This document shows positions 1 to 5,589 of a stretch of DNA of 5,589 nt, in pieces. The position numbers were made by a program, and so were the translations under genes. Source of the DNA: an uncultured Veillonella sp. (GTDB lineage: Bacteria; Bacillota; Negativicutes; Veillonellales; Veillonellaceae); contig NZ_CALLVP010000096.1 in the NCBI RefSeq assembly GCF_938010505.1, positions 1-5,589 on the forward strand. Reading direction: 5' to 3'. Position 1 is the stretch's first letter; each line of letters starts with the position of its first letter. The notes beneath the pieces are model-generated. The model did not search any database and was not told the DNA's origin. It saw nothing but the letters and a program-made list of their open reading frames with translations.

Positions 1-20
1 GATGGGAGTGATTATTTTAT

Positions 21-881
21 ATGTATAAATATGGCAAGAGCTGTATTAAAAAGTTGTTATACTTTGTTGCAATATGTATTGCAATTTTAGCAGTTTCTAT
101 TGGGATTATGTGGGGATTATCTTCAGATTATAAGTTATATGGTGTACCGGTGCTTAATTATCATCAAATAAATGATGATAAGCATTCTGCTTTAACACTG
201 CATGTGGACCAGTTCAAGGAGCAGATGGAATATCTCCATAATCATGGTTATCATACGATTACATTGGATCAATTGTATGATTATTTGCAGAAAGGTAAGG
301 CGTTACCAGATAAGCCAATTGTTATCACTTTTGATGATGGTTATGTTGATAATTATGAACATGCTTTACCTATATTACAGGAATATAATATGAAGGCTAC
401 TTTGTTTATGATTAGCGACGCAGCTAATACACCTGGTTTTGTTAATACTACACAAATGCGCCAAATGGAATCTTCCGGCTTTGATATTCAAGGTCATACA
501 AATCATCATAAGATACTAACGCATATGGAACCCACCGAATTGCCTGATGCCATTCTCGGTGGTAAAACATCTATGGAAGGTATCTTAGGAGAACCTATCA
601 ATTATTTGGCATATCCTGGTGGCTTTAACGATATGCTCATTCAATATGTTACTAAACAGTCTGGATATAACATGGCTTTCACCGTCCAACCAGGGACAGT
701 AAAGCCAGGGGATAATCTCTATGCCTTAGATCGATTAGCCATATTCCAAGGTGATACACCGTTTTTATCGTTCTGGTTGCGTCTACATTGCGCACCACTT
801 ATTAAGTATACTTGGGCATTGCGTGATATATTACGCGATAATGGATGGCCGATATTGGCGTCTGTTGTGCCTTTATTTTAG
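21..881 (+). CDS. Membrane-anchored polysaccharide deacetylase (NodB/CE4 fold)
   Basis: The 286-residue product should remove N-acetyl (or other acyl) groups from an extracytoplasmic glycan; the substrate cannot be read from sequence. A basic N-terminus (K3, K6, K10, K11) precedes one hydrophobic segment at about residues 12-33, an uncleaved anchor or signal peptide that places the enzyme outside the inner membrane. The NodB domain runs from about residue 42 to 245. It has the entry motif VPVLNYHQ (42-49), TFDDG (103-107; D105 the likely base, D106 a metal ligand), HTNHH (159-163; H159 and H163 the other metal ligands) and YPGG (198-201). The opening motif and domain order resemble PgaB/IcaB-type poly-N-acetylglucosamine deacetylases, but no glycan synthase gene is visible nearby. 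Residues 245-286 are an extra hydrophobic tail. The ATG at 21 is chosen because an in-frame TGA lies at 9-11 and GGGAG at 4-8 can serve as ribosome binding site, although its spacing is long. It ends 8 bases before moaB. Confidence 0.9.
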   Translation: MYKYGKSCIKKLLYFVAICIAILAVSIGIMWGLSSDYKLYGVPVLNYHQINDDKHSALTLHVDQFKEQMEYLHNHGYHTITLDQLYDYLQKGKALPDKPIVITFDDGYVDNYEHALPILQEYNMKATLFMISDAANTPGFVNTTQMRQMESSGFDIQGHTNHHKILTHMEPTELPDAILGGKTSMEGILGEPINYLAYPGGFNDMLIQYVTKQSGYNMAFTVQPGTVKPGDNLYALDRLAIFQGDTPFLSFWLRLHCAPLIKYTWALRDILRDNGWPILASVVPLF

Positions 882-892
882 GAGGAATTATG
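881..892 (+). promoter_or_regulatory. Ribosome binding site of moaB fused to the upstream stop codon
   Basis: GGAGG at 881-885 lies 4 bases before the ATG at 890. Its first G is the last base of the deacetylase TAG stop (879-881). A ribosome terminating on the deacetylase therefore sits on the moaB start site, which points to translational coupling. This site also decides the moaB start in favour of 890 over the in-frame ATG at 845. Confidence 0.8.
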
Positions 893-1384
893 TCTTACGA
901 AGTTGTAGCAAGACCATTACGTGTTGCAGTCTTAACTGTATCTGATACTCGTACATTAGAAACTGATAAGGGGGGCAATAAGGTCCAAGAGTTCTTGGAA
1001 CAAGCGAATCATATTGTGGTAGAACGCAAAATTGTCATTGATGATTATGATGCTATAAGAAATGCCATGATTCCATGGTGTAATGATGAGGCTGTTGATG
1101 TAATTATCTCCACTGGTGGAACTGGTATAGCTATGAGAGATGTTACCATCGAAGCGGTGAATAGCCTATATGAAAAGCATATTCCAGGCTTTGGTGAAAT
1201 TTTTAGATATTTATCCTATACAGAGGATATTGGTACAAAAGCAATGGCATCTCGTGCAGAAGCTGGTGTTAATAATAACACTTTAATTTTCTCCGTTCCT
1301 GGTTCTGTAGGGGCTGTTACCTTGGCGATGAGCAAACTCATCATTCCTGAAATGGGTCATTTGGTGAGAGAAATTACAAAATAA
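890..1384 (+). CDS. moaB: MoaB/Mog family molybdenum cofactor biosynthesis protein
   Basis: This 164-residue protein is one MoCF/Mog-type domain, the usual length for MoaB. Members of this fold bind molybdopterin, and MogA and some MoaB proteins adenylylate it before molybdate insertion; others, such as E. coli MoaB, appear inactive, so the exact activity is not certain. It is a cytosolic protein, usually a trimer or hexamer. Visible signatures are the first strand RVAVLTVSDTRT (11-22), the pterin-binding STGGTG loop (74-79), the following RDVT (83-86), PGFGEIFR (99-106) and the SVPGS loop (135-139). The segment linking the last two, with YTEDIG at 110-115, matches Bacillus-type MoaB more than E. 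coli MogA as I recall them. The ATG at 890 has a good ribosome binding site. A start at 845 would add 15 residues that overlap the upstream gene and align with nothing in the family. No other cofactor genes are visible, so its pairing with a deacetylase looks incidental or lineage-specific. Confidence 0.92.
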   Translation: MSYEVVARPLRVAVLTVSDTRTLETDKGGNKVQEFLEQANHIVVERKIVIDDYDAIRNAMIPWCNDEAVDVIISTGGTGIAMRDVTIEAVNSLYEKHIPGFGEIFRYLSYTEDIGTKAMASRAEAGVNNNTLIFSVPGSVGAVTLAMSKLIIPEMGHLVREITK

Positions 1385-1395
1385 TACATATATTG

Positions 1396-1427
1396 AGACT
1401 GCTCTTTTGTGGAGCAGTCTTTTTTTT
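1396..1427 (+). terminator. Intrinsic terminator after moaB
   Basis: AGACTGCTC (1396-1404) pairs perfectly with GAGCAGTCT (1412-1420). The 9-bp stem has a 7-base loop and runs straight into a T tract ending at 1427. It begins 12 bases after the moaB stop and closes the deacetylase-moaB unit. Confidence 0.92.
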
Positions 1428-1524
1428 GAAAGTGCGATAATAATAAGCATTTTGTGCAGATTAAAGCAGTCGTTTGGCACATAAAGCATGTGCATGAGAA
1501 CTAAGTGAATTTTTTCGTTATATT

Positions 1525-1553
1525 TAAAACAATACCATTGCAGTATTGTTTTA
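1525..1553. promoter_or_regulatory. Candidate Rrf2 operator: perfect 11-bp inverted repeat
   Basis: TAAAACAATAC (1525-1535) is the exact reverse complement of GTATTGTTTTA (1543-1553), with a 7-base spacer. The 29-bp dyad lies 59 bp before the Rrf2 gene start and covers the -35 element of the likely promoter. Size and position suit a dimeric Rrf2 repressor acting on its own promoter. An AU-rich terminator is a less likely reading, since no gene end lies just upstream and the moaB terminator is already present. The palindrome is directly visible; the protein that binds it is inferred. Confidence 0.6.
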
Positions 1554-1566
1554 TTTCATTTATACT
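1538..1566 (+). promoter_or_regulatory. Likely sigma-70-type promoter of the Rrf2 gene
   Basis: TTGCAG (1538-1543) and TATACT (1561-1566) are separated by 17 bases. The -10 matches five of six consensus bases and the -35 only the first three. Transcription would start near 1573, giving a leader of about 39 bases that contains the ribosome binding site. The weak -35 lies inside the inverted repeat at 1525-1553. Confidence 0.5.
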
Positions 1567-1600
1567 AGATTTAGTAATACGTTTGTCCGAGTGCACGAGA

Positions 1601-1606
1601 AAGGAG
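1601..1606 (+). promoter_or_regulatory. Ribosome binding site that sets the Rrf2 gene start
   Basis: AAGGAG at 1601-1606 lies 5 bases before the ATG at 1612. This favours that start over in-frame TTG (1546) and GTG (1591) codons. A start at 1546 would lie within the inverted repeat and ahead of the predicted transcript. Confidence 0.8.
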
Positions 1607-1611
1607 ACTTT

Positions 1612-2043
1612 ATGAAGTTAAATCAGGCCACGGATTATGCATTTCGCATGGTCTTGCATATGGCGCTATTACCTTCGGGATCGAAGATAACTGGTGCTGT
1701 ATTGGCTGAGCAAGAGTTGATTCCAGAACGCTTTTTGCTCAAGATTATGCGTAGTCTCATTGCAGCAGGAATTATGAAATCTTTCAGAGGGGTAGATGGT
1801 GGGTTTGCCCTGAATCGAAGCCCTCAAGAGATCTCGTTGCTTGATGTAATTAGAGCCGTAGAAGGGGATGCGTATTTACAACGTTGTTTATATGATGTAG
1901 GTTCTTGCTCTAAGTCTTGTAAGGGGCATTGTGCTATAAATGAAGCAATGGGCGTGATTCAGCATCAATTGGTCAATCAGTTGGAAGCGGTTAATTTTAA
2001 GACCCTTGCCCAACGAGAACAGTTGATTATCGCTGAGGCTTGA
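1612..2043 (+). CDS. Rrf2 family transcriptional regulator with a four-cysteine cluster
   Basis: The 143-residue product has the usual Rrf2/IscR/NsrR length. It opens with the typical MKLNQATDYAFR (1-12). A winged helix-turn-helix follows at about residues 25-70, with the wing motif RGVDGGF (59-65), and then a dimerisation helix starting near SLLDVIRAVEG (75-85). C92, C99, C103 and C107 (spacings of 6, 3 and 3 residues) lie where IscR and NsrR carry their Fe-S ligands, so a redox-sensitive [2Fe-2S] or [4Fe-4S] cluster is likely. The spacing is not the standard IscR pattern, so I give no gene symbol. Fe-S-free relatives such as CymR lack these cysteines. The gene lies 84 bp upstream of cydAB on the same strand, and a palindrome overlaps its own promoter. 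Autoregulation, and possibly control of cydAB in response to oxygen, nitric oxide or cluster supply, is inferred from context. A general Fe-S biogenesis regulator is the main alternative, but no isc or suf genes are present here. Confidence 0.9.
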   Translation: MKLNQATDYAFRMVLHMALLPSGSKITGAVLAEQELIPERFLLKIMRSLIAAGIMKSFRGVDGGFALNRSPQEISLLDVIRAVEGDAYLQRCLYDVGSCSKSCKGHCAINEAMGVIQHQLVNQLEAVNFKTLAQREQLIIAEA

Positions 2044-2087
2044 GCTTTTTTACAGTCGCAATGATGCAAGGTTTTTTGTAAAAGCTC
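2042..2087 (+). repeat. Imperfect inverted repeat spanning the Rrf2 gene end and the cydA leader
   Basis: GAGCTTTTTTAC (2042-2053) pairs with GTAAAAGCTC (2078-2087). The stem is 4 bp plus 6 bp around a two-T bulge, with a 24-base loop. The left arm begins on the last codon and stop of the regulator gene. No T tract follows the right arm, so it does not look like a normal terminator. It could affect read-through into cydA, protect an mRNA end, or be chance in AT-rich DNA. Confidence 0.4.
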
Positions 2088-2120
2088 GTCAAGTGATGTT
2101 AGTATTTTATTCTAAGGAGG
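2076..2120 (+). promoter_or_regulatory. cydA ribosome binding site with a weak candidate promoter
   Basis: AAGGAGG at 2114-2120, 7 bases before the cydA ATG, is a strong and secure ribosome binding site. Upstream, TTGTAA (2076-2081) and TAGTAT (2100-2105), 18 bases apart, could be a promoter with four of six matches in each box. It would start transcription only a few bases before the ribosome binding site. cydA may instead be transcribed mainly from the promoter of the regulator gene. The binding site is well supported; the promoter is speculative. Confidence 0.4.
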
Positions 2121-2127
2121 AAAACAC

Positions 2128-3516
2128 ATGTTTGAAGCTGTAGATTTAGCCCGATTGCAATTCGCGCTAACATCTATCTATCACTGGTTATTTGTGCCGT
2201 TCACACTAGGTATGACAGTGATTGTTGCTGCTTTAGAGTGGACCTACGTGTCGACTGGTAAAGAAGTATACAAAAAAATGGCTAAGTTCTGGGGCAAATT
2301 GTTCCTAATTAACTTTGCTATGGGTGTGGTGACTGGTATTGTTCAGGAATTCCATTTCGGTATGAACTGGGCAGAATATTCTCGTTTTATGGGTGACATT
2401 TTCGGCGCTCCATTGGCCCTTGAAGCATTAATGGCATTTTTCTTGGAATCTACATTCATGGGCGTTTGGATTTTCGGTTGGGATCGCTTACATAAATGTG
2501 TTCACGCCCTTGTAGCTACATTTGTAGCATTAGGTACAAATCTATCTGCGTTCTGGATTCTTGTAGCAAACTCTTTTATGCAACATCCTGTAGGTTTTGT
2601 ATTACGCAATGGCCGTGCAGAGATGGAAAATTTCTTGATCATCGTTCAAAATGGCTATGTACCTGGACAATTTTTCCATATTGTATTGAATGGTTTATTA
2701 ACAGCTGGCGTAATTATTATGGCAGTCAGTGCATGGCACTTATTACGCAATAATGCGACAGAGTTCTACCGTCGCTCTGCTAAATGGGGCATGGTTATCG
2801 CTCTAGTATTCGGTACTTTAGGTGCATTAGCTGGTCATCACCAAGGTCAATACATCACAAAAGTACAACCTATGAAAATGGCTGCTATGGAAGCTTTGTG
2901 GGAAACACAAGATCCAGCTCCATTCTCTTTGGTAGCTAACATTGATACTAAGGCACAAAAGAATACAAATGCTCTTGAAATTCCTGGTGGTTTATCCTTC
3001 TTGACTCAAAACTCCTTTACGTCTGGTAAGGTAGAAGGTATCAAAGACCTTCAAGCAAAAGCGGAGGCTCAATATGGCCCTGGCAACTATATTCCAGATG
3101 TTCCAGCAATCTTCTGGACATTCCGTGTCATGGTAGCATCCGGTTCTCTTATGTTACTTGTTGCCTTTGTAGGTCTTATCCTAAATGCAAAAGATAAACT
3201 TGTTGAAAACCGCACATTCTTAAAAATTATGTTCTGGATGTTGCCATTGCCATTTATCGCTCACTCCACTGGTTGGTTTGTAGCGGAAGCAGGTCGTCAA
3301 CCATGGCTTGTATATGGTTTGCAATTGACTGCAGATGGTGCGTCTAAATCTGTAACGGCTCCAGAAATTATGACTACAATCATCGGCTTTACACTTGTGT
3401 ATATCGTGGCTGCTATCGCAGCTATCTACCTTGCTGTAGAACACATTAAAAAAGGTCCGGATGGCAACCCATCTCATGATGTAGTTGAAAAAGAGGAGGC
3501 GAGATTATGGAATTAA
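2128..3516 (+). CDS. cydA: Cytochrome bd quinol oxidase subunit I
   Basis: CydA carries all three hemes (b558, b595 and d) of cytochrome bd, which oxidises quinol and reduces oxygen to water at the inner membrane. The 462-residue product, with about nine membrane helices, aligns from end to end with E. coli CydA as I recall it. H19 is the conserved axial heme ligand near the N-terminus, followed by E99 and E107 in GAPLALEALMAFFLESTF (93-110). H184 and M335 match the b558 ligands H186 and M393 of E. coli. K250 and E255 match the quinol-site pair K252 and E257, R333 matches R391, and GRQPW (389-393) is intact. The protein is about 60 residues shorter than E. coli CydA because the Q-loop after about residue 300 lacks the long insertion; this is the short Q-loop form common in Firmicutes. 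The start has a strong ribosome binding site. Its last 10 bases overlap cydB. No residue needed for activity is seen to be missing. Confidence 0.98.
   Translation: MFEAVDLARLQFALTSIYHWLFVPFTLGMTVIVAALEWTYVSTGKEVYKKMAKFWGKLFLINFAMGVVTGIVQEFHFGMNWAEYSRFMGDIFGAPLALEALMAFFLESTFMGVWIFGWDRLHKCVHALVATFVALGTNLSAFWILVANSFMQHPVGFVLRNGRAEMENFLIIVQNGYVPGQFFHIVLNGLLTAGVIIMAVSAWHLLRNNATEFYRRSAKWGMVIALVFGTLGALAGHHQGQYITKVQPMKMAAMEALWETQDPAPFSLVANIDTKAQKNTNALEIPGGLSFLTQNSFTSGKVEGIKDLQAKAEAQYGPGNYIPDVPAIFWTFRVMVASGSLMLLVAFVGLILNAKDKLVENRTFLKIMFWMLPLPFIAHSTGWFVAEAGRQPWLVYGLQLTADGASKSVTAPEIMTTIIGFTLVYIVAAIAAIYLAVEHIKKGPDGNPSHDVVEKEEARLWN
3493..3499 (+). promoter_or_regulatory. cydB ribosome binding site inside cydA
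   Basis: GAGGAGG at 3493-3499 lies within the end of cydA, 7 bases before the cydB ATG at 3507. It fixes the cydB start and supports coupled, near-equal production of the two subunits. Confidence 0.85.
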
Positions 3517-4526
3517 TTTTTAATAACCTTGAAGTGGTATGGTTTATCTTAATTACTGTACTATTCGCTGGCTTCTTCTTATTAGAAGGTTTTGATTATG
3601 GTACTGGTATTTTGTTACCATTCATTGGTAAAACTGACGTTGAACGTCGTCAAATGATCAATGCCTTAGGTCCTGTGTGGGATGGTAATGAGGTATGGAT
3701 GATTACTGCTGGTGGTGCATTATTCGCTTCCTTCCCTCACGTGTATGCTACATTATTTAGTGGATTCTATTTGGCGTTATTCTTGATGCTTGCGGCTCTT
3801 ATTATCCGTGGTGTATCCTTTGAATTCCGTTCCAAAAGCCCTAATTTGTTATGGCGTAAAACATTCGACTACTGCATCTTCTTTGGCTCTTTGATTCCTG
3901 CACTATTGTGGGGTGTTACAGTAGGTAACTTGATTCAAGGTACTCCAATTGATGCAAGTATGACATATGTTGGTACATTTTTTGATTTATTAAGTCCTTA
4001 CACAGTACTTTGTGGTATTGCGTTCATTTTGGTATTTACATACCATGGTGGCTTATTTACTTCTATTAAAACAGCTGGCGCTATTTCTGAACGCGCTCGT
4101 GCTGCTTCTTTGGTAGTAGGTGTTCCTACAGCTATCGGTGCATTAGCATTGGTAGGTGCAACTTACGTATATACAGATTTGTTTAATTCTGTATTAGCTG
4201 TAGTTTGCTTTGCATTAACTATCGTGTTCTTCCTCATTTCTTGGGGCGCAGCACGAACTCGGAATACAAAATGGGGGTTCCTATTCAGCTGTTTATCTGT
4301 TATTTCTGTAACAGCTGCATACTTTGCAGGTTTGTTCCCTCGCATTATGGTTTCTTCTTTGAATCCTGAGTGGAGCTTGACTATTACTAATGCAGCTAAC
4401 TCTACTTACACGTTGACTTTGATGACTTGTGTAGCATTCGTATTTGTGCCAATCATTTTGGTTTATCAATCTTGGGTATATTGGACATTCCGTCATCGTG
4501 TAACAGAAAAAGATTTACACTATTAA
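3507..4526 (+). CDS. cydB: Cytochrome bd quinol oxidase subunit II
   Basis: CydB is the second large membrane subunit of cytochrome bd. It pairs with CydA, stabilises the heme core and helps form the proton and oxygen paths; it is not expected to bind the catalytic hemes itself. The 339-residue product, with about eight to nine membrane helices, has the normal family length. Signatures are the first helix ending in LLEGFDYGTG (25-34), GPVWDGNEVW (55-64), TAGGALFASFP (67-77), RGVSFEFR (101-108) and a C-terminal LFPRIMVSSLNP (276-287), the last typical of Firmicutes CydB. Its start overlaps the cydA end by 10 bp, so the pair is one transcriptional and translational unit. It ends at a TAA 46 bp before a strong terminator. 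No small third subunit gene of the CydX or CydS kind is seen after it. TTC is common for phenylalanine (12 of the first 21), unlike cydD, which fits high expression. Confidence 0.98.
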   Translation: MELIFNNLEVVWFILITVLFAGFFLLEGFDYGTGILLPFIGKTDVERRQMINALGPVWDGNEVWMITAGGALFASFPHVYATLFSGFYLALFLMLAALIIRGVSFEFRSKSPNLLWRKTFDYCIFFGSLIPALLWGVTVGNLIQGTPIDASMTYVGTFFDLLSPYTVLCGIAFILVFTYHGGLFTSIKTAGAISERARAASLVVGVPTAIGALALVGATYVYTDLFNSVLAVVCFALTIVFFLISWGAARTRNTKWGFLFSCLSVISVTAAYFAGLFPRIMVSSLNPEWSLTITNAANSTYTLTLMTCVAFVFVPIILVYQSWVYWTFRHRVTEKDLHY

Positions 4527-4572
4527 TAGAATAGCCTTATAACTCTTGTGAGTAAAAATTAAATCTTAATGT

Positions 4573-4603
4573 GAGGCGTGCCGTAGCGGCACGCCTCTTT
4601 TTT
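4573..4603 (+). terminator. Strong intrinsic terminator after cydB
   Basis: GAGGCGTGCCG (4573-4583) pairs with CGGCACGCCTC (4587-4597) across a TAG loop, an 11-bp GC-rich perfect stem. Six T residues follow (4598-4603). It lies between cydB and cydD, so most cydAB transcripts should end here. Confidence 0.95.
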
Positions 4604-4723
4604 GTGGTAAGATGATTATAATATTGATAAATTTAGATTCACTTGGACTCTTTTAGGCCTATTTAAAGGAATTTAAATTTGTTTGATTTTATATATTTAA
4701 GTTGATTTACCATAGAGGATAGT
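4604..4723 (+). promoter_or_regulatory. AT-rich leader of cydD with candidate promoter elements and a small dyad
   Basis: Because a strong terminator precedes it, this 120-bp stretch should hold a cydD promoter. A perfect -10 hexamer TATAAT lies at 4617-4622, but the expected -35 position falls in the terminator stem and does not match. TATATT at 4692-4697 is a second -10 candidate, also without a clear -35. ATTTAAA (4661-4667) and TTTAAAT (4672-4678) form an 18-bp inverted repeat with a 4-base spacer, a possible regulator site, though such AT-only repeats arise easily by chance. AGAGGA at 4714-4719 is the cydD ribosome binding site. I see no gene here. Confidence 0.4.
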
Positions 4724-5589
4724 ATGATACAGCGTACCGCATTTAAAGCGCTGCTAGAACATAAAGGACGGCTTGGATTACTCGGTTTAACCTGTTTAAT
4801 AGAAAGTCTATCAATTGTTGGGCAAGCTTGGTTCTTTGGAACCTTAATAAATAACCTTATATTTTTGGAACATACACTAGCTGATGAAATGAATACCATC
4901 ATTTATTTGTTTATAGCTATTGTTATGAGATTGGTGGCACATTACGTTCAAGAGGCAGTGGCAAATCACTTGGGGAGTGCTGTAAAAGCATCCTTTAGAG
5001 AACGCTCTTTGGCCCATATGTTTAAGCTTGGTGTACAACATAAGGAACGTCATGGCGATGTCATCCATATGCTTACCGATGGTTTAGAGCAAGTTGATGC
5101 ATATGTGGCTCGTTACATTCCGCAGATTTTATACGCTATTATGATTCCACTTATTATGGGAATCGCCATTATAGATACATTACCAATAATTGGCATTATT
5201 TTAATTGTTACGGTGCCTTTAATTCCATTTTTTATGATCTTGATTGGGAAGCAAGCTGATCGATTAAATAAGGAACAATGGGAGCGTATGAGCTTCCTAT
5301 CGGGGCATTTTTTAGACGTATTGCAAGGGATTACTACGCTAAAACTCTTTGGTCGTGCAAAAGATCAAATTAAGGTTATTGGTCGATTATCTCAAGAGTT
5401 TAAAGATTCTACTTTACGAGTGTTGCGCGTAGCCTTTTTATCTGCATTAGTACTTGAATTAGTGAGTACTATAAGTACAGCTCTGATTGCGGTATATTTA
5501 GGCCTAACCTTATTAGATGGTGAAATTACATTCTTTTCAGCCTTCTTTATTTTGTTGTTAGCGCCGGAGTTCTATACTCCATTTAGACA
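4724..5589 (+). CDS. cydD: ABC exporter subunit for cytochrome bd assembly (5' part, runs off the window)
   Basis: The open frame runs without a stop from the ATG at 4724 to the window end, giving 288 complete codons of a gene that is usually about 550-590 codons long. CydD pairs with CydC in an inner-membrane ABC exporter needed for functional cytochrome bd; it has been linked to export of cysteine and glutathione and to heme. Only the membrane domain is present, with hydrophobic helices at about residues 17-48, 58-78, 133-150, 153-175 and 236-265. The diagnostic stretch FFMILIGKQADRLNKEQW (169-186), then FLDVLQGITTLKLFGRAK (196-213) and LLLAPEFYTPFR (277-288), is typical of CydD and separates it from general lipid exporters and from CydC. 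The ATP-binding motifs lie beyond the window. The ribosome binding site AGAGGA is 4 bases upstream. The position after cydAB matches the common cydABDC order, but the terminator and leader suggest separate transcription. Confidence 0.95.
   Translation, partial: MIQRTAFKALLEHKGRLGLLGLTCLIESLSIVGQAWFFGTLINNLIFLEHTLADEMNTIIYLFIAIVMRLVAHYVQEAVANHLGSAVKASFRERSLAHMFKLGVQHKERHGDVIHMLTDGLEQVDAYVARYIPQILYAIMIPLIMGIAIIDTLPIIGIILIVTVPLIPFFMILIGKQADRLNKEQWERMSFLSGHFLDVLQGITTLKLFGRAKDQIKVIGRLSQEFKDSTLRVLRVAFLSALVLELVSTISTALIAVYLGLTLLDGEITFFSAFFILLLAPEFYTPFR

Noticed and set aside
845..889. Longer start for moaB at the ATG at 845
   Set aside because: It overlaps the end of the deacetylase, has no good ribosome binding site and adds residues foreign to the family. 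The ATG at 890 has GGAGG at the right distance.
1283..1495. Minus-strand open frame of 70 codons
   Set aside because: It overlaps the moaB 3' end and terminator, and its protein has no recognisable features; it is a shadow frame.
1428..1524. Short TGTGC/GCACA repeats between the moaB terminator and the Rrf2 promoter
   Set aside because: The 5-base arms (1453-1457, 1477-1481, 1489-1493) are too short to support a structured RNA or operator; I see no other feature in this stretch.
1546..1611. Longer start for the Rrf2 gene at TTG 1546 or GTG 1591
   Set aside because: Family members begin with MKLNQATDYA-like sequence, which matches the ATG at 1612, and the AAGGAG site fits only that start.
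2101..2111. AGTATTTTATT before cydA resembles the right arm of the Rrf2 dyad (AGTATTGTTTTATT)
   Set aside because: It needs a 3-base gap, has no matching left arm at the right distance, and such AT-rich matches are expected by chance. It does not by itself show Rrf2 control of cydA.
4546..4563. TTGTGA-like half site after cydB, considered as a Rex redox-repressor site
   Set aside because: The second half does not resemble TCACAA, and the site lies downstream of cydB and before the terminator, not at a promoter.
4612..4656. A 14-codon hydrophobic frame between cydB and cydD, considered as a CydX-like subunit
   Set aside because: It is shorter than known CydX or CydS proteins, has no convincing ribosome binding site, lies after the terminator and lacks the family residues I know.
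4663..5068. Two minus-strand open frames over the 5' part of cydD
   Set aside because: They run opposite to a clearly conserved cydD coding sequence and resemble no protein family.

Overview
The window reads as an ordinary, AT-rich chromosomal segment of a low-GC Negativicutes bacterium. Veillonella or a close relative is my best guess, from the overall look of the proteins and codon use; no marker gene here proves it. All five genes lie on the + strand and are tightly arranged. I see no mobile element, CRISPR array, tRNA or rRNA.

Positions 1-1427 hold a two-gene unit. It consists of a membrane-anchored polysaccharide deacetylase (21-881) and a MoaB/Mog-type molybdenum cofactor protein (890-1384). 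The ribosome binding site of the second gene begins on the last base of the first gene's stop codon, so the two are probably translationally coupled. A clear intrinsic terminator (1396-1427) closes the unit.

Positions 1428-2127 hold an Rrf2-family regulator (1612-2043) with a four-cysteine cluster in the place where Fe-S-binding relatives carry their ligands. A perfect 11-bp inverted repeat (1525-1553) overlaps the -35 side of its likely promoter and is a good candidate for its own operator. An imperfect hairpin spans the end of the gene and the 84-bp gap before cydA.

Positions 2128-4603 hold cydA and cydB, overlapping by 10 bp, which encode the two large subunits of a cytochrome bd quinol oxidase. 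Heme and quinone-site residues are intact and the Q-loop is of the short kind. A strong GC-rich terminator (4573-4603) follows. After a 120-bp AT-rich leader comes the 5' part of cydD (4724 to the window end), one half of the CydDC ABC exporter needed to assemble cytochrome bd.

The second half is therefore a module of regulator, oxidase and assembly factor for consuming oxygen at low concentration. In an anaerobe such as Veillonella this would suit oxygen detoxification or microaerobic respiration. The most useful hypothesis is that the cysteine-rich Rrf2 protein senses oxygen, nitric oxide or Fe-S status and controls itself and possibly cydAB. I found no evidence for a previously undescribed system.
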